This document shows positions 34,194 through 43,376 of a DNA stretch of 64,000 nucleotides, piece by piece. How positions within the stretch are numbered: position 1 is the first letter of the stretch; each line of letters opens with the position of its first letter. The stretch covers positions 310,001-374,000 of the forward strand of contig NZ_SMCS01000005.1 in NCBI RefSeq assembly GCF_004342265.1, given 5' to 3'. The notes beneath the pieces were generated by a model. It saw only the letters and a program-made list of their open reading frames with translations. It did no database searches and was not told where the DNA came from. The position numbers were made by a program, and so were the translations under genes. This stretch comes from Luteibacter rhizovicinus. GTDB taxonomy: Bacteria; Pseudomonadota; Gammaproteobacteria; Xanthomonadales; Rhodanobacteraceae.

Positions 34194-36875
34194 TCAGAAC
34201 TGGAAGCGCACACCCGCCAGATAGGTCAGTCCGTAGAATTCGCGCTGGATGGGGCGATCCGTCGTGCCCTGATAGAACGTATGTGGCGTGTCGAGCAGGT
34301 TCTTCACGTAAAGATAGATCGTCCAGCTTTCGGGAAACTGATAACTGGCGCTGAAGTCCATCGACGTGCGCGTCGCGTTGTAGACGTCGCTCGTGCGGTC
34401 GGTGCCGACGCTGAACAGGTCGGCGGAGGCGGAGTAGGCGGCAAGGTTGAGCATGAAGCCTGCGCGCTTGTAGAACACCGATGCATTCCACGTGTTCTTC
34501 GACGTCGACGGCAGCAACGAGTACTCGCCGGGCCGGATTTCGATACGTGAGTCGACCCAGGTGTAGTTGGCTGCCGCACCGAGGCCGTCAAGCCAGCCCG
34601 GAAGGTGCTGGAACTGCTGGCTCCAGTTCAGTTCCATGCCGCGCGCATAGGAAGAACCTATGTTCTTATAGGTAAAGACGCGCAGCGGCTGGGAGTTGCC
34701 GGGGAAGAGACTGTTATCGAACGTCTGCGTGGTCTGGATCGGAACGATGTAATCGGAAATTTCCTTGTCGAAAATTCCCGCGGAAACAATACCGCCACCC
34801 GGCAGATAGCGCTCGATGCTCAGGTCGAAGCTGTTGGCCTTTGCTGGCTTCAGCTGCGGATTGCCGGTGGTGACAATGCCCGATCCGAGGTCCACGTTGA
34901 GTGCGGGATTGGCCTGATTGAAACCAGGGCGGCCGATGGTGGAGGAGTACGCGGCACGCAGGATCGTGTCCGGTGCGAGCTCGTAACGAAACTGCAGGCT
35001 GGGGAAGAAGTCGTGATAGCTGTGTTTATTGCTGAGCGGCGTGGCGAAGGAATTGCCATTCGCATCCACTCCCGCCGAGAACGCGTTGCTGCGATCCCGG
35101 GTCTGCTCATAGCGCACGCCACCCAGAATGCCCAGATTGCCGTAGGTTGCCGTGTACTCGCCGTAACCGGCGTAGATGTCCTCATGCGCGTCGAGGTACT
35201 GCTTCTGACTGCTCAGCACTTCGCCAGGCCCGATCGTGCCGTAACCGAAAATCTGCTGAAGGGCTCCCGGAACAATGTCGACGCCGTTCTGGTAGTTGCC
35301 GTCGTAATACGTTTCGTTGACGCCACCGGAGACGGCGGTCAGGGGAAGCGATGTCGTGTCGACGGCATAAGGCTGCGATGTCGTTTGCTTGTGCCGCTGG
35401 CGGATGCTCACACCGAAGTTGAGCGACTCGTCGGTCAGGTTGCCCCAGCTGACCGATGTCTTCGAGTTGGCCGCATACGACAGCTCGCGGTCGAAATTGC
35501 TGGCGGTGCTGTTGTTGATCGCGCTCAGCGTGTAGTTCGCGGGGTCCAGATAGCCCGGCGCACCCGTGATCGTGTACAGAGGCACGCGCCCGGGTCCGGT
35601 CGGGCTATAGGAAATCTGCCCGGCCGACATCGACGGCGAGTTGTACGTAAAGGTGGAGTTGTAGTCGTACGGTTTCTTATACGTACCTTCGACGTAGGCG
35701 ACGTGATAGTCGATTGTCGTATCGCCAAGCGTATTCTTGCCGCCAAGCATATAGAAACGCTCCCGGGAGGTTTCCTTTTCGTCGCGCAGCGACTTGGTGA
35801 TGGCGCCGGGAAAAGTCAGGGTGTCCTGCAGCGCTCCGTTGGCCTGCGTGGTGGTATTGCCGTCGGGAATCACATCCATGTACTGACGCTTGTATTCCTC
35901 CGTATAGCCCGCTTCGAAGGCACGGAAGTACCACTGATTGTCGTCGTCCAGCTGATAGCCCAGGTCCATGGCGTAACCATGCCGGCGGCGATGCAGCTCA
36001 TAGTCGCGCTGCTCGATGTCGTTGACCGCCCGATAGGGATGCGCGCCGTCGTTGAAGTAAGCGGGCTCGACATCGTCGATACCGCGCGAATCGACGTGGC
36101 TGGATGCCGTCAGAACGATGGAGAACGGACCAAACCGTCCGCCACCGGCGAGCGAATAATTGGTGACCGACGTGCCGCGCAATTTTTCATAGCCGCCGCC
36201 TACATCGCCTTCGAGAAACGGCCCCTGTTCGTCGGGTGCCGTCTTCGGCAAGACCTCGATCGTCCCGCCCAACGCCTCGGCATCCTGGCGCGGCAGGTTC
36301 GACTTGGTCACGGCGACCGCACCGATAAATCCCGTGGGAATGGAATCCAGCGCCACGCCACGATAGCCGCCAAAGGGCGATGCATTGTTCGTCGGCAATA
36401 AGCGCACGCCGGCATAGGTCGTGCTGTTCAGATCGGCATCGAATCCGCGAATATTGACGTAGCGACCTTCGCCCTCGTCGGTTTCAAGCGAGACGCCGGG
36501 AATACGGCGAACCGCTTCGGCCGCGTTGACATCGGGCAACGCACGGATTTCGTCGCCGGTACGTATGTTGATCAGGTTAGGTGCGTTTTCCTGAGTCTTT
36601 CGTGCCATTTCTCCAGTGGTACGCGGTGCGACAACGTGCACGCCCTGCAGGTCTTTCACGTCCTTTTTCGCGCGATCCCGGACTTTGTCGTCGGCGTCGG
36701 GCGAAGTATTTGCGGCGTCGCCGGGAGCATCCGTCGCGCTCCTGGCCGTGTGATCGCCCGGCGGAGAGGGGCTGTTCGCCAGAACCAGGCCCGGCAGACA
36801 GAATGAGCCCAGGCTCACCAGTGCGGTGCAATGAATGCCGCGTAGCAATGCATGACGTAGTTTCGATGATTGCAC
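34194..36875 (-). CDS. TonB-dependent receptor, Caulobacter-type
   Basis: An 893-residue outer-membrane receptor with a signal peptide ending near VLA-NSP. The region before the plug is unusually acidic and basic (residues about 40-75), then VHVVAPRT serves as a possible TonB-box region. The plug shows INIRTGDEIRALPDVNAAEA, EAVRRIPGVSLETDEGEGRY and VNIRGFDADLNSTTYAGVRL, a wording common to the Caulobacter/Xanthomonas carbohydrate and peptide receptors that use large ligands. The barrel ends in LAGVRFQF. The divergent sensor kinase at 37183 and the co-transcribed propeller suggest a sensed and imported ligand. Confidence 0.93.
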   Translation of the reverse strand: MQSSKLRHALLRGIHCTALVSLGSFCLPGLVLANSPSPPGDHTARSATDAPGDAANTSPDADDKVRDRAKKDVKDLQGVHVVAPRTTGEMARKTQENAPNLINIRTGDEIRALPDVNAAEAVRRIPGVSLETDEGEGRYVNIRGFDADLNSTTYAGVRLLPTNNASPFGGYRGVALDSIPTGFIGAVAVTKSNLPRQDAEALGGTIEVLPKTAPDEQGPFLEGDVGGGYEKLRGTSVTNYSLAGGGRFGPFSIVLTASSHVDSRGIDDVEPAYFNDGAHPYRAVNDIEQRDYELHRRRHGYAMDLGYQLDDDNQWYFRAFEAGYTEEYKRQYMDVIPDGNTTTQANGALQDTLTFPGAITKSLRDEKETSRERFYMLGGKNTLGDTTIDYHVAYVEGTYKKPYDYNSTFTYNSPSMSAGQISYSPTGPGRVPLYTITGAPGYLDPANYTLSAINNSTASNFDRELSYAANSKTSVSWGNLTDESLNFGVSIRQRHKQTTSQPYAVDTTSLPLTAVSGGVNETYYDGNYQNGVDIVPGALQQIFGYGTIGPGEVLSSQKQYLDAHEDIYAGYGEYTATYGNLGILGGVRYEQTRDRSNAFSAGVDANGNSFATPLSNKHSYHDFFPSLQFRYELAPDTILRAAYSSTIGRPGFNQANPALNVDLGSGIVTTGNPQLKPAKANSFDLSIERYLPGGGIVSAGIFDKEISDYIVPIQTTQTFDNSLFPGNSQPLRVFTYKNIGSSYARGMELNWSQQFQHLPGWLDGLGAAANYTWVDSRIEIRPGEYSLLPSTSKNTWNASVFYKRAGFMLNLAAYSASADLFSVGTDRTSDVYNATRTSMDFSASYQFPESWTIYLYVKNLLDTPHTFYQGTTDRPIQREFYGLTYLAGVRFQF

Positions 36876-37182
36876 TAGCTATTGCCTCGATAGGGAATAA
36901 AGTCGATAAGCGCAAGAAAATGCGCCCGATATGAATGAGGTAGCGCATTGAACTTAGGGGGCGGCCGTGACCTTCCCATGACCGGGCGCTTAGCTAATGC
37001 TGAGTTGAATGCGATTACCCGTCTCGTTCGGGCCATGACTTGTCCGGCAACCGGAGCTCGCGGAATCGATGCCATTGCCTCGCTTCCGGCTCGAAGGCGA
37101 GGGCGGAAAGATTCAAGCAAATACAGAGCACATTCGATATCGTGATCGCCTTCGACGCAGGCGCGGCGTGGATCTATCGAGA
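36876..37182. other. Divergent intergenic region, receptor and sensor kinase
   Basis: A 307-base gap separating the receptor gene and the sensor kinase gene, transcribed away from each other. No gene is present. It must hold both promoters; no strong dyad was seen. Confidence 0.45.
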
Positions 37183-40146
37183 ATGACTATTGGGATGTGC
37201 GTCATGTGGAAAGCCGTTTTACGAACCCGATGGCGCCATGCGCCGGGACCGTCGTTCCCGTATGCCATGACGATGCTCGCTTTCCTGCTGCTCGCGATCG
37301 CGACGTCGACGCACGCGGTTACACACGACGAGGCATTCGTCCCCCTTGGGCAGATGCACCACACGGCACTATCCGCACGGGACGGGGTGCCGCCGGATAC
37401 CTGGGCCATGGCTCAGGATCGGGATGGCTATCTGTGGCTCGGCGGCCCGACCGGGCTGGCCCGCTTCGATGGCGTCCATTTCGATCGCAGCCTCAACCGG
37501 CTCCTTCCTTACCGGCAGGTTATGACGCTGCGGGCCGAGCCCAATGGCGACCTGTGGATCGGCGACCGGTACGGCGCGGTGACGCTCGTCCACGATGGCG
37601 AGATCACCGTATACAAAGACAACGGCCTGCCCAGGGGCACCATTTTTCCGTTCGTGCGTACGCCCGACGGCGTGCTCTGGAGCGCAACGCCGAATGCCCT
37701 CACTCGTTTCGTCGACGGTAAATGGGAAACCATCCGCGACAAGGCGGGTTTCACCGGACACTCGATCGAACAACTGTTTCTCGGCGTCAGCGGAACGCTG
37801 TGGGCCATTGCCCGGGAGGGTGCGTTTCAGCTTCGTCCCGGCGCGACCTCGTTCGTCCTTGCAGGCAAGGACGACGCGCGCGCCGATATGGTGGGAATCG
37901 CGGGCGCGAGCTGGAGGCCGGACGATCTGTCCGGCGACGAAGTCCGCGACGCCTCCGGCGCTTTCTGGATTCCGACGACCAGCGGTCTGGTGCGGTTGCG
38001 CTGGCAAGCCGGGGATGTGCCCGGCAAGCCCCCCGCGACGACGGAGCGATTCACAGGGAAAGACGGCCTCAGCGGGGCGCAGGCGTTGACCGCGTTCCGC
38101 GATCGCGAAGGCAATATATGGATCGCGACGGTCACCGGACTGGATCAGTTCCGTCGAACCAAACTGACACCTGTCGTACCTCCCCAGCCACTCTATGCTC
38201 CCGCCATTGTCCCCGACCCGAAAGGCGGGCTATGGATAGGCAGCACGACGCAGAATCCGTTGCTGTTGAACGAGGGAATCGTGTCGAGACCCGACATGGG
38301 TACCTTCGTCTCCGCCGCCGCCAGCGGACGCGACGGTACCGTCTACCTGGCGGGAAACGCCGGGCTGCGTGCCAACCGCGACGGCGTCACCTCGACAGTG
38401 GCCTTGCCGCCGGAACTCGCCGACGCGGGTCTTCGGTTCCAGGGGCTCACCGAAAGCCCCGACGGATCGATCTGGCTGGCGGGGCAGGGATTCCATCGAC
38501 TGAAGGATGGCCGGTGGACCGATGCCGTGGGCATCTGGGGTGTCCCGAAAGGCTATCCCACCCGCATGCTGACCGCCGCGGACGGAACGATGTGGTGGGG
38601 ATACCGCGACAACTCCGTTGCACGCATCCAGGGCGAGGCGGCCCGGCTCTACGGGCCGGACAATGGACTGAGCATAGGTAGCACGCTGGGAATGTATAGC
38701 CGCGCGGACCGTCTCTGGTTGAGCGGAGACCAGGGGCTGAATCTCCTTGTCGGGGACAAGGCCATGGCGATCGTCGGCACGGGCGACGAAAAGTTCGTCA
38801 ATGTTTCGGGCATCGTGGAACTTGCCAACGGCGACCTCTGGCTGAACTCGATCGACGGTCTTTATCGCGTGACCGCGAGCGAAATCGCGAAGGCAAAGGT
38901 CGATCCCGGCCATCGTGTCGCCTTCGAAAAATTCGATCAGGAAGACGGCCTGCTCGGTCCCACCGATTCGCTACGCCCCGGCCCGACGCTTGTCGAAGGT
39001 TCGGACGGCAGGCTGTGGATCGCGACAGGTCTCGGCGTGTCCTGGGTGGATCCCCTGACTATTTCCCGGAATCCGGTCGCCCCGGTCGTCGCCATCGAAA
39101 GCCTTAACCGGACGCCGGTCGATCCGCACGATTCAGCGCGCCAACTAGCCAGCGGTACAACGAACGTGGACGTGGCCTTTACGGCGCCGACACTTACGAT
39201 CCCCGCACGCGCACGATTCCGCTACCGGCTGGTTGGCGTGGATAAGGACTGGGTGGACGCCGGTACCCGTCGCGAGGCGCATTACGCCAACCTCGGGCCC
39301 GGCAACTACCGGTTCGAGGCGATCGCCGCGAACGAGGACGGCGTGTGGTCGAAGAGCGCTGCAACACTCTCGTTCGGCATCCTGCCGACGTTCCTTCAGA
39401 CAGGCTGGTTCAAGGCCCTTTGCGCATTCGCCGTACTGGCTCTGGTATGGCTGGCCTATATGCGCAGGCTCGCTTACGTTACCGCGCAGCTTCGTGCGCG
39501 TCTGAGCGAACGCGAATGCATCGCGCGCGACCTGCACGATACCCTCCTGCAAAGCATGCAGGCGCTTCTTCTGCATATAGAGAGCGCCGCCGCGCGGGTA
39601 AGCGAGCCCGATGTCCGCAAGGCACTGAGTGCCGCCGCCGACGCTACTCAGGCAGCCATCGTCGAAGGAAGGGATAAGGTCCGTTACCTCCGTATCGAAG
39701 CACCGGACGCAGAAGAAGCCGGACGCACCTCCTATTCGCTTGCCGATGTATTGAAGAACGCTGCGTCGAGCACGCCTGTCCAGATCGAGGGCAAAGAAGT
39801 GGAACTCGCCCTGGAAGCGGCGCTGGAACTGCAGGCGATCACCCGCGAAATGGTGTCGAACGCGAAACGCCACGCACGCGCGACCAGCATCGTTATACGC
39901 GCCAGGTTCACGCCGGGCATATTGACGATCGGCGTATACGACAACGGTATCGGCGTGGACGACGACGTGGCACATGCCCTTGGACGACCGGGACACTGGG
40001 GCATCCCCGGAATGCGCGAGCGAGCGGAGCGCATCGGCGGCACGCTTACCCTTCGTCGTCTGTCCGAAGGCGGTACCGCGGCCGAGGTCACCCTGCCTGG
40101 ACGCCGTGCTTACCGTCGTCGTCGCTGGTCATGGCTGCGCCGCTAG
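37183..40146 (+). CDS. Propeller-sensor histidine kinase (Reg_prop, Y_Y_Y, HisKA_3)
   Basis: A 987-residue membrane sensor kinase. A signal or first hydrophobic segment (AMTMLAFLLLAIATSTHA) is followed by two-component Reg_prop blades with DRDGYLWLGGPTGLARFDG, LWIGDRYGAVTL and IWIATVTGLDQFRR, which build periplasmic beta-propellers. A Y_Y_Y domain (FRYRLVGVDKDWVDAG) precedes one membrane segment at about 744-763. The cytoplasmic part has the HisKA_3 motif RDLHDTLLQSMQALLLHIES with His785, then the HATPase blocks NAKRHARA, VYDNGIGVDD and GIPGMRERAERIGGTLTL. No response regulator gene is adjacent. The start is uncertain (37183, 37195 or 37204). It is divergent from the receptor gene. Confidence 0.9.
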   Translation: MTIGMCVMWKAVLRTRWRHAPGPSFPYAMTMLAFLLLAIATSTHAVTHDEAFVPLGQMHHTALSARDGVPPDTWAMAQDRDGYLWLGGPTGLARFDGVHFDRSLNRLLPYRQVMTLRAEPNGDLWIGDRYGAVTLVHDGEITVYKDNGLPRGTIFPFVRTPDGVLWSATPNALTRFVDGKWETIRDKAGFTGHSIEQLFLGVSGTLWAIAREGAFQLRPGATSFVLAGKDDARADMVGIAGASWRPDDLSGDEVRDASGAFWIPTTSGLVRLRWQAGDVPGKPPATTERFTGKDGLSGAQALTAFRDREGNIWIATVTGLDQFRRTKLTPVVPPQPLYAPAIVPDPKGGLWIGSTTQNPLLLNEGIVSRPDMGTFVSAAASGRDGTVYLAGNAGLRANRDGVTSTVALPPELADAGLRFQGLTESPDGSIWLAGQGFHRLKDGRWTDAVGIWGVPKGYPTRMLTAADGTMWWGYRDNSVARIQGEAARLYGPDNGLSIGSTLGMYSRADRLWLSGDQGLNLLVGDKAMAIVGTGDEKFVNVSGIVELANGDLWLNSIDGLYRVTASEIAKAKVDPGHRVAFEKFDQEDGLLGPTDSLRPGPTLVEGSDGRLWIATGLGVSWVDPLTISRNPVAPVVAIESLNRTPVDPHDSARQLASGTTNVDVAFTAPTLTIPARARFRYRLVGVDKDWVDAGTRREAHYANLGPGNYRFEAIAANEDGVWSKSAATLSFGILPTFLQTGWFKALCAFAVLALVWLAYMRRLAYVTAQLRARLSERECIARDLHDTLLQSMQALLLHIESAAARVSEPDVRKALSAAADATQAAIVEGRDKVRYLRIEAPDAEEAGRTSYSLADVLKNAASSTPVQIEGKEVELALEAALELQAITREMVSNAKRHARATSIVIRARFTPGILTIGVYDNGIGVDDDVAHALGRPGHWGIPGMRERAERIGGTLTLRRLSEGGTAAEVTLPGRRAYRRRRWSWLRR

Positions 40147-40284
40147 TCACGAGCCATGCCATGCGATGCGTGGAAGCTTCGTCATCCCGGTACGAATCTT
40201 CAAGATAGCGATTTTTCAAGGTCCTAGTCTGGTGCTCCAACGCATCACGCGCTCACCCGCGAAGCGGCCCACCGGAGATACCCG

Positions 40285-40926
40285 ATGTCATTCCAGAAAC
40301 TTGTTACGCCCGACGATTGTGCGTTGGTCCTGATCGATTTCCAGCCCGCCATGTTCCAGGGAGTGCAGAGCCATGACCGTAAGGTCATCGTGGACAATGT
40401 CCAGGTGCTCGCACGCGCCGCGAAGCTGTTCAACGTGCCAACCGTTATCACGACCGTCGCGAAAGACAGTTTTTCCGGACCGTTCATGCCGGAGATCACG
40501 GACGATGTCTTTCCCGACCACAAGGTCATCGATCGCACCTCGATCAACTCCTGGTTGAACGAAGAGTTTCGCGACGCGATCCGGGCAACCGGACGCAAGC
40601 GGCTGATTCTCGCCGGGCTGTGGACGGGTGCTTGCGTGAACTTCCCGGCACTCAACCTGCTTGAAGAAGGCTACGAGGTATTGATCGCCGCCGATGCCTG
40701 CGGCGACACCAGCCACGAGGCGCACGAGCGCGCCATGCAGCGCATGATCCAGGCCGGTGCGGTTCCGCTGACCTCGTTGCAGTTCATGTTCGAACTTCAG
40801 CAGGACTGGGCGCGCTCGGAAACCTACGACGGCGTGATGGACATCCTGAAGGCGCTCAGCCCGTACGGCATCCAGGTGCGCTTCTCCAAGTGGGCGCTTG
40901 GCGAGCACGCGTCCGAGGGCGGTTGA
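40285..40926 (+). CDS. Isochorismatase-family cysteine hydrolase (YcaC-like)
   Basis: A 213-residue hydrolase. The triad is readable as Asp in VLIDFQPAMF (about residue 18), Lys in TTVAKDSFSGPF (about 60) and Cys in GLWTGACVNFPALNL (about 115), as in YcaC and nicotinamidase-type enzymes. The length and the C-terminal FMFELQQDWARSETYDG fit the YcaC group, which often forms octamers and has unknown substrates. It is the first gene of a plus-strand group with the YtcJ-type amidohydrolase. Confidence 0.88.
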   Translation: MSFQKLVTPDDCALVLIDFQPAMFQGVQSHDRKVIVDNVQVLARAAKLFNVPTVITTVAKDSFSGPFMPEITDDVFPDHKVIDRTSINSWLNEEFRDAIRATGRKRLILAGLWTGACVNFPALNLLEEGYEVLIAADACGDTSHEAHERAMQRMIQAGAVPLTSLQFMFELQQDWARSETYDGVMDILKALSPYGIQVRFSKWALGEHASEGG

Positions 40927-41034
40927 GTCGCCACGGAGCATGTCCACGCCATGTCGAGCTGGCTATCCGCGTAGCCAGCTCGATGCCGTATTGGTCGCCA
41001 GCGCAGCGCCTGACGTCACGTTCCGGAGCCTTGT

Positions 41035-42927
41035 ATGAGTTCGTCCCCGTATCCCGACCTGATCCTCCAGCGTGGGCTCGTCACCACGCTGGACCGTGCG
41101 AACCCGACCGCCAGTGCGGTAGCGATCACCGATGGCCGCTTCAGTCACGTCGGCAGCGATCACGACGTGCTGGCGCTTGCCGGGCCTGCCACGCGGATTA
41201 TCGACCTGCGCGGAAGGAGGGTGCTTCCCGGCCTGATAGACAACCATGTCCACATCATCCGGGGTGGACTGAACTTCAACATGGAACTGCGCTGGGACGG
41301 CGTCCGCAGTCTTGCCGATGCGATGGCGATGCTACGCCAGCAAGTCGCTATTACACCGGCACCGCAATGGGTGCGCGTGGTGGGTGGTTTTACCGAACAT
41401 CAGTTCGTCGAAAAGCGTCTGCCGACGATCGAAGAACTTAATGCCGCTGCGCCGGATACGCCGGTTTTCATTCTGCACCTTTACGACCGCGCGCTTCTCA
41501 ACGCAGCGGCGTTGCGGGTCTGTGGATACGACCGCGACAGTCCCAACCCACCCGGCGGCGAAATCATTCGCGACGCCAGTGGTAACCCCACGGGTCTTCT
41601 GTTGGCCAAACCCAATGCGTCGATTCTCTATGCGACCCTCGCCAAGGGTCCGAAGCTGCCTCACGAATATCAGGTCAACTCGACGCGCCATTTCATGCGT
41701 GAGCTCAATCGTCTGGGGATCGTGGGTGCCATCGACGCGGGTGGCGGCTTTCAGAACTATCCGGAAGATTATGCGGTGATCAAGGAGCTGTCCGAAGCCG
41801 GACAGCTGACGGTGCGACTTGCCTATAACCTGTTTACGCAGAAGCCGAAGCAGGAGAAGGACGATTTTCTCCGCTGGACGGCAAGCTCGACGTATAAACA
41901 GGGCGACGATTATTTCAGACACAACGGTGCAGGCGAGATGCTAGTCTTCTCCGCGGCGGATTTCGAAGACTTCCGCCAGCCACGGCCCGACATGGCCCCC
42001 GAGATGGAAGGGGATCTCGAAGAGGTCGTTCGCGTTCTGGTCGAAAACAAATGGCCATGGCGCATGCACGCGACGTACGACGAGACGATCAGCCGTGCGC
42101 TCGATGTCTTCGAGAAGGTCAACCAGGACATGCCGCTCGCAGGGCTGAACTGGTTCTTCGATCACGCCGAGACCATCTCCGACGAATCCATCGACCGCAT
42201 CGCGGCACTGGGCGGTGGCATCGCCGTGCAGCATCGCATGGCGTATCAGGGCGAGTACTTCGTCGAACGCTACGGCATGGGTGCGGCCGCCGCGACGCCG
42301 CCGGTGTCGCGCATGCTTGCCGCGGGCGTGCAGGTCTCGGCGGGAACGGATGCCACGCGTGTGGCGTCCTATAACCCATGGGTGTCGCTCTCGTGGCTTA
42401 TCACGGGTCGCACGGTCGGCGGCATGCGCATGTACCCGCAGCGTAACTGTCTGGATCGCGAGACGGCCCTGCGCATGTGGACCGAGAAGGTGACGTGGTT
42501 CTCCAACGAGGTCGGTAAGAAAGGACAGATACAGGTCGGGCAGCTGGCCGACCTCATCGTGCCGGACCGCGACTTCTTCGCCTGCGCGGAAGACGATATC
42601 GCCGATACGACATCGCTCCTCACCGTGGTGGGCGGCAAGGTGGTTTACGGCGCCGGTCCCTTCGCGGACGCCGATAGGAACCCGCTCCCTCCCGCGATGC
42701 CGGACTGGTCGCCGGTCCGTAGCTTTGGCGGATACGCCGGCTGGGGTGCGACGTCTGGAGCACCCCAGTCGCAGCAGCGTCGAATCGCCGCGGCAGCGTC
42801 GTGCGGCTGCAATCATCCCTGCAGCGTGCACGGCCATGGTCACGCCACCGCCTGGACCAGCAAGTTGCCCATCGCCGACCTGAAGAGTTTCTGGGGCGCG
42901 CTGGGTTGCGCGTGCTGGGCGATCTGA
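41035..42927 (+). CDS. YtcJ-type amidohydrolase with Cys/His-rich tail
   Basis: A 630-residue amidohydrolase. The metal site starts with RRVLPGLIDNHVHIIRGG, giving the His-x-His pair, and a later WFFDHAE and AGTDATRV supply His and Asp ligands. The last ~55 residues carry CGCNHPCSVHGHGHATAW and end in GALGCACWAI, a Cys/His-rich extension that is also found in a subgroup of these enzymes encoded beside DoxX proteins. Its stop overlaps the next gene's start (TGATG). The substrate is unknown; YtcJ-like proteins act on amides and cyclic amides. Confidence 0.85.
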   Translation: MSSSPYPDLILQRGLVTTLDRANPTASAVAITDGRFSHVGSDHDVLALAGPATRIIDLRGRRVLPGLIDNHVHIIRGGLNFNMELRWDGVRSLADAMAMLRQQVAITPAPQWVRVVGGFTEHQFVEKRLPTIEELNAAAPDTPVFILHLYDRALLNAAALRVCGYDRDSPNPPGGEIIRDASGNPTGLLLAKPNASILYATLAKGPKLPHEYQVNSTRHFMRELNRLGIVGAIDAGGGFQNYPEDYAVIKELSEAGQLTVRLAYNLFTQKPKQEKDDFLRWTASSTYKQGDDYFRHNGAGEMLVFSAADFEDFRQPRPDMAPEMEGDLEEVVRVLVENKWPWRMHATYDETISRALDVFEKVNQDMPLAGLNWFFDHAETISDESIDRIAALGGGIAVQHRMAYQGEYFVERYGMGAAAATPPVSRMLAAGVQVSAGTDATRVASYNPWVSLSWLITGRTVGGMRMYPQRNCLDRETALRMWTEKVTWFSNEVGKKGQIQVGQLADLIVPDRDFFACAEDDIADTTSLLTVVGGKVVYGAGPFADADRNPLPPAMPDWSPVRSFGGYAGWGATSGAPQSQQRRIAAAASCGCNHPCSVHGHGHATAWTSKLPIADLKSFWGALGCACWAI

Positions 42928-43376
42928 TGACGACCGCGACGACGCGAGAAACGGTACAGATGCCGCGCAATGGTCTGGCACGGGGCGCACGCTGGATCGC
43001 ACGGCTCCTGCTGTGCTCTGCGTATTTGCAGGGTGCGATCTGCAAACTGTTCGATCTGACCAGCGCACAGGCGGAAATGACGCATTTCGGACTGAGTCCG
43101 CCTCTGCCGTTCGCGCTTGCCGTCATTGCATTCGAACTGGTGGCCAGCCTGATGACCCTCAGCGGGCGAGGCCGCTGGCTGGGGGCGCTTGCACTGGCGG
43201 CCTTTACCTTCGCGGCTAACTTCATGGCCAATCCGTTCTGGACGATGGCGCCCCCGGGCAACATGATGGCCGCGAACGGATTCTTCGAGCACCTGGGGCT
43301 GGTCGGCGGCTTCCTGTGGGTCGCGCTGGACGATGCGCGGTTCGTCATCGCACGTCGAAGGAGTGCAGCGTCGTGA
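42927..43376 (+). CDS. DoxX-family membrane protein
   Basis: A 149-residue inner-membrane protein with four hydrophobic segments. The first is followed by LLCSAYLQGAICKLFDLTSA and FELVASLMTLSGRGRWLGAL, the typical DoxX pattern with helix 1 and a short conserved GxxKL segment. The start at 42927 overlaps the stop of the amidohydrolase by one base (TGATG), while its own stop overlaps the MFS gene's GTG start. The DoxX family has no single known function; quinone-linked redox roles have been proposed. Confidence 0.85.
   Translation: MTTATTRETVQMPRNGLARGARWIARLLLCSAYLQGAICKLFDLTSAQAEMTHFGLSPPLPFALAVIAFELVASLMTLSGRGRWLGALALAAFTFAANFMANPFWTMAPPGNMMAANGFFEHLGLVGGFLWVALDDARFVIARRRSAAS

Noticed and set aside
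34605-36401. Plus-strand frame of 598 codons
   Set aside because: It lies antisense to the third TonB-dependent receptor and shows no recognisable protein motif.
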